Below are positions 30,358 to 32,220 of a stretch of 32,220 nucleotides of DNA, one piece after another. The stretch is from assembly GCA_902805735.1 (NCBI GenBank), contig CADCTW010000240.1:1-32220 (forward strand), read 5' to 3'. Positions within the stretch are counted from its first letter, which is position 1; each line of letters starts with the position of its first letter. The DNA is from an uncultured Gemmatimonadota bacterium. Its GTDB lineage: Bacteria > Gemmatimonadota > Gemmatimonadetes > Longimicrobiales > Longimicrobiaceae. The position numbers and the translations under genes are program-made. The notes under the pieces were generated by a model, which was given only the letters and a program-made list of their open reading frames with translations, was not told where the DNA came from and made no database searches.

Positions 30358-31332
30358 TCAGGCGGAGCGGACGAAGTGGTCCGCGCCGTCGGGCCCGGGC
30401 ACGAGCTCCAGGCGCCCGGATGCCGCCAGGCGGTCCAGGTGCGCCCGCGTCTCGCGCAGGGCAAGCATGCGCGTGGACGTGGCCAGCTCGCGCCCGGGGT
30501 AGCGCCGCCCCACCACTTCCCAGGTGGTGGCGGGCCCCGCTTCCACGCAAGCGGCCACCGCCTCGGTTTCGGCCTCCGCCGCCGCGCGCAGCTCGCGGAT
30601 GCGCTCCGGCCCCACGGGAGCGCCGTGGCCGGGGAGGATGGCGGCGGGCGCGAGCGCCGCCAGCCGGTCCAGAGCGGCCACGTAGTCCCCAACCGGGTCC
30701 GCGCGCTGGCGGTTCACTCCGAGCGTGGGGGTGATGCGGGGGAGCACCGCGTCGCCCGCGATCAGCACCCCATCCGCGGGGCGGAAGAGGGAGACGTGGC
30801 CGGCGGTGTGCCCCGGCGTCCAGATCCACCGCCACCCCCGCGCCCCCGGCAGCTCGCCGCCCTCGCCGTGCAGCGGCACGTCGGCGGCGACGGTGGGGGC
30901 CAGCCCCTGCGCGTCACTCTGGGCTGCCTCCACCAGGCGCACCATCTCCGCCGGGGCCCCGGCGCGGCGCAGCAGGCCGGCCCGGTACGCGGCCTCGCCC
31001 GCCGGATCGGCCGCGGCGGAAGCCATCCGCTCCGCGTCCAGCGCCCCCATGGCCAGCGGCGCCGGCGCGGCGCCCAGCGCGCGGGCGGCGAGCCCCACGT
31101 GGTCCAGGTGCATGTGCGTGACCAGGTGCAGCGCCACCCCGCCCCATCCGCCCGCGGCTTCGGCGACGCCGGCTGCCAGCGCCGCCCACGCCTGCTCGGT
31201 GCCGATCCCCCCGTCCACCAGCATCCACCGGCCCTCCTCCACGCGCACCAGGTACGCGTGCACCTCGCCCGGCCGGAACGGGAGCGGCGTGGTGATGCGC
31301 CAGACGTCCGGCGCGGCCGGGTGTGCGTGCAA
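30358..31332 (-). CDS. MBL-fold metallo-hydrolase
   Basis: A 324-residue metallo-beta-lactamase-fold hydrolase. The metal-binding motif is THMHLDHVG (His73, His75, Asp77, His78), with further ligands in TPGHTAGHVSLF, IAGDAV and LPGHGAPVG. The C-terminal ~80 residues (winged-helix-like, ALRETRAHLDRLAASGRLEL) resemble the LACTB2-type extension found in many bacterial homologues of unknown substrate. The start is a TTG at 31332 without a good ribosome binding site. The gene is divergent from mfd, with a family B repeat between them. Confidence 0.88.
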   Translation of the reverse strand: MHAHPAAPDVWRITTPLPFRPGEVHAYLVRVEEGRWMLVDGGIGTEQAWAALAAGVAEAAGGWGGVALHLVTHMHLDHVGLAARALGAAPAPLAMGALDAERMASAAADPAGEAAYRAGLLRRAGAPAEMVRLVEAAQSDAQGLAPTVAADVPLHGEGGELPGARGWRWIWTPGHTAGHVSLFRPADGVLIAGDAVLPRITPTLGVNRQRADPVGDYVAALDRLAALAPAAILPGHGAPVGPERIRELRAAAEAETEAVAACVEAGPATTWEVVGRRYPGRELATSTRMLALRETRAHLDRLAASGRLELVPGPDGADHFVRSA

Positions 31333-31447
31333 GGGGTGCGGGGTAGAGGGTGTGCATCAAATATGGGCGCCGCGAGCCCCCTGGCAAGCCGCGCGTGAAG
31401 AAACGGAGGGGGAACGGGGAATGGGGGGAGGCATCTGGTGGCGTGCT

Positions 31448-31636
31448 GAAAGGGGGCCCTCACCCCCCCGACCCCCCTCTCCCAAACTGCTGGGAGAGGG
31501 GGGCGCACTCCGGCCACCCAGCCACGCCGGGCACCGCGAAAGGCACGGGTTGGGAGGGGCCACTTCGTCGCATCGGCGCGTGGAAATCGCCCCCTCTCCC
31601 GTTATCGGGAGAGGGGGTCGGGGGGTGAGGGCCCTC
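31448..31636. repeat. Family B GC-rich element with inverted ends, copy 2
   Basis: About 190 bp. Left end GAAAGGGGGCCCTCACCCCC, right end GGGGTCGGGGGGTGAGGGCC. The arms contain CTCTCCC...GGGAGAG palindromes, one with loop GTTATC. The interior (31510-31587) differs from copy 1, apart from the block CGCACTCCGGCCACCCAG, which matches copy 1 in reverse. Together with flanking bases it accounts for most of the 433-bp spacer between the MBL gene and mfd; I see no gene in 31333-31447 or 31637-31765. Confidence 0.85.
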
Positions 31637-31677
31637 TCGGCACGCTCCAGTCCATCCCGCCGTTTCCCGTTCCCCAG

Positions 31678-31707
31678 TTGACGAGCCACACCTTGAGGCG
31701 GTAAAAT
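31678..31707 (+). promoter_or_regulatory. Candidate sigma-70-type promoter for mfd
   Basis: TTGACG (31678-31683) and TAAAAT (31702-31707) are 18 bp apart, each one base from the sigma-70 consensus boxes. Transcription would start near 31714, about 50 bp before the mfd start. Confidence 0.6.
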
Positions 31708-31765
31708 CCTGGGTTATCCCGAAGAACTTCCGTACCGCCGCGGAGCTGACCCGACCCACCGTGCT

Positions 31766-32220
31766 GTGCCGCACCCGCTGCTGATCGATTCGTTCCGCAC
31801 CGTCCCCGCGTTCCAGGCGCTGGCGGGCAGCCTGCCGCGCGCGGGCGGGAGCGCGCTTGCCCTGGGGCTCGCCGGCTCCGCCCCGCTCGTGCTGGTGGCG
31901 GCGCTTCACCGCGCCCGGCCCGAGCGCATCTGGACGCTGGTGGCCGCGGGCCCCGAGGCCGCCGAGCAGGCCACCGCGGACCTGGAAGCGCTCCTGGGCG
32001 AGGGCGCCGTCTTCCTGTACCCGCAACGCGAGTCGCTCCCGTACGAAGACGGCGAGCCGCACCTGGAGATCGGCGGCACCCGCGTGGAAGCGCTGGAGGC
32101 CCTCCTCTCCGGGCGCGCCTCGCTGCCGGTGACCACGCCGCGCGCGCTGCAGGAGCTGGCGCCCGCCGTGGAGGGGCTGGACGACCTGCGGCTGGAGATT
32201 CGCACCGGCGAGGAGGTGCC
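31766..32220 (+). CDS. mfd: Transcription-repair coupling factor Mfd, N-terminal part
   Basis: Mfd removes RNA polymerase stalled at DNA damage and recruits UvrA. Only the first ~151 residues are present; the gene continues past the right edge. The visible part matches the N-terminal UvrB-like domain: AFQALAGSLPRAGGSALALGLAGSAPLVL, then AAEQATADLEALLGEGAVFLYP, ESLPYE and EIGGTRVEALEALLSG, followed by VTTPRALQE. The GTG at 31766 (then PHPLLIDSFR) is chosen as the closest start ahead of the conserved region. Full-length proteins are over 1000 residues, so most of the helicase lies outside. Confidence 0.88.
   Translation, partial: MPHPLLIDSFRTVPAFQALAGSLPRAGGSALALGLAGSAPLVLVAALHRARPERIWTLVAAGPEAAEQATADLEALLGEGAVFLYPQRESLPYEDGEPHLEIGGTRVEALEALLSGRASLPVTTPRALQELAPAVEGLDDLRLEIRTGEEV

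Overview
The window is very GC-rich chromosomal DNA, densely packed with short or overlapping genes (many 4-nt ATGA/GTGA overlaps) and with GTG and TTG starts. It holds a mostly core bacterial gene set (pdxJ, hflX, rarA, acpS, recX, lgt, coaE, mfd) with lipoprotein and secretion genes of a diderm organism. My best guess, from gene style and from remembered repeat-derived peptides (HTEAQRHRE, LTQRHRDTE) in predicted proteins, is Gemmatimonadota, possibly Longimicrobium-like. This rests on memory and not on a search. I saw no rRNA, tRNA, CRISPR array or transposase gene.

Layout. 1-11041 is almost all minus strand: a partial HPt-like protein, pdxJ, a DUF2520 protein, hflX, a HicA/HicB toxin-antitoxin cassette, an ABC-F ATPase, a LEA-type lipoprotein, an ABC exporter (ATPase plus permease), rarA, a ZIP metal transporter and acpS. 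11187-12643 is plus strand (small membrane protein, dacB). 12720-15515 is minus: a broken HigB toxin fused to its antitoxin, an NlpC/P60 peptidase and a class V aminotransferase. recX and a penicillin-acylase-family hydrolase follow on plus (15687-18736). 18813-23338 is minus: a lower-GC pair of small membrane proteins, two lipoproteins (one with DUF3131) and lgt. 23511-24624 on plus is the most interesting locus: a 39-residue acidic peptide gene followed by an MvdD/RimK-like ATP-grasp ligase, which looks like an unusual graspetide-type RiPP pair. An EamA transporter (minus), an acidic His-rich protein (plus), a tyrosine-decarboxylase-like enzyme, a mini-lipoprotein, a PHP phosphoesterase, coaE, a GspG-like protein and an MBL hydrolase (all minus) come next. 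The 5' end of mfd (plus) closes the window.

Two repeat families punctuate the window. Family A has arms made of about three tandem octamers CACAGAGR, present alone or as inverted pairs that form long hairpins. I count 15 loci (22 arms) between 1.1 and 28.4 kb, all in spacers or at the very edges of genes. At two gene starts the arm appears to be translated. Family B is a roughly 190-200 bp GC-rich element with inverted ends, seen twice (24.65 and 31.45 kb).

Functionally the region is housekeeping: cofactor synthesis (PLP, CoA, ACP activation), DNA repair (RarA, RecX, Mfd), ribosome-associated GTPase and ATPase, envelope (DacB, NlpC/P60, Lgt and lipoproteins). Accessory modules (two toxin-antitoxin loci, the peptide/ATP-grasp pair, the low-GC membrane pair) sit beside family A repeats.
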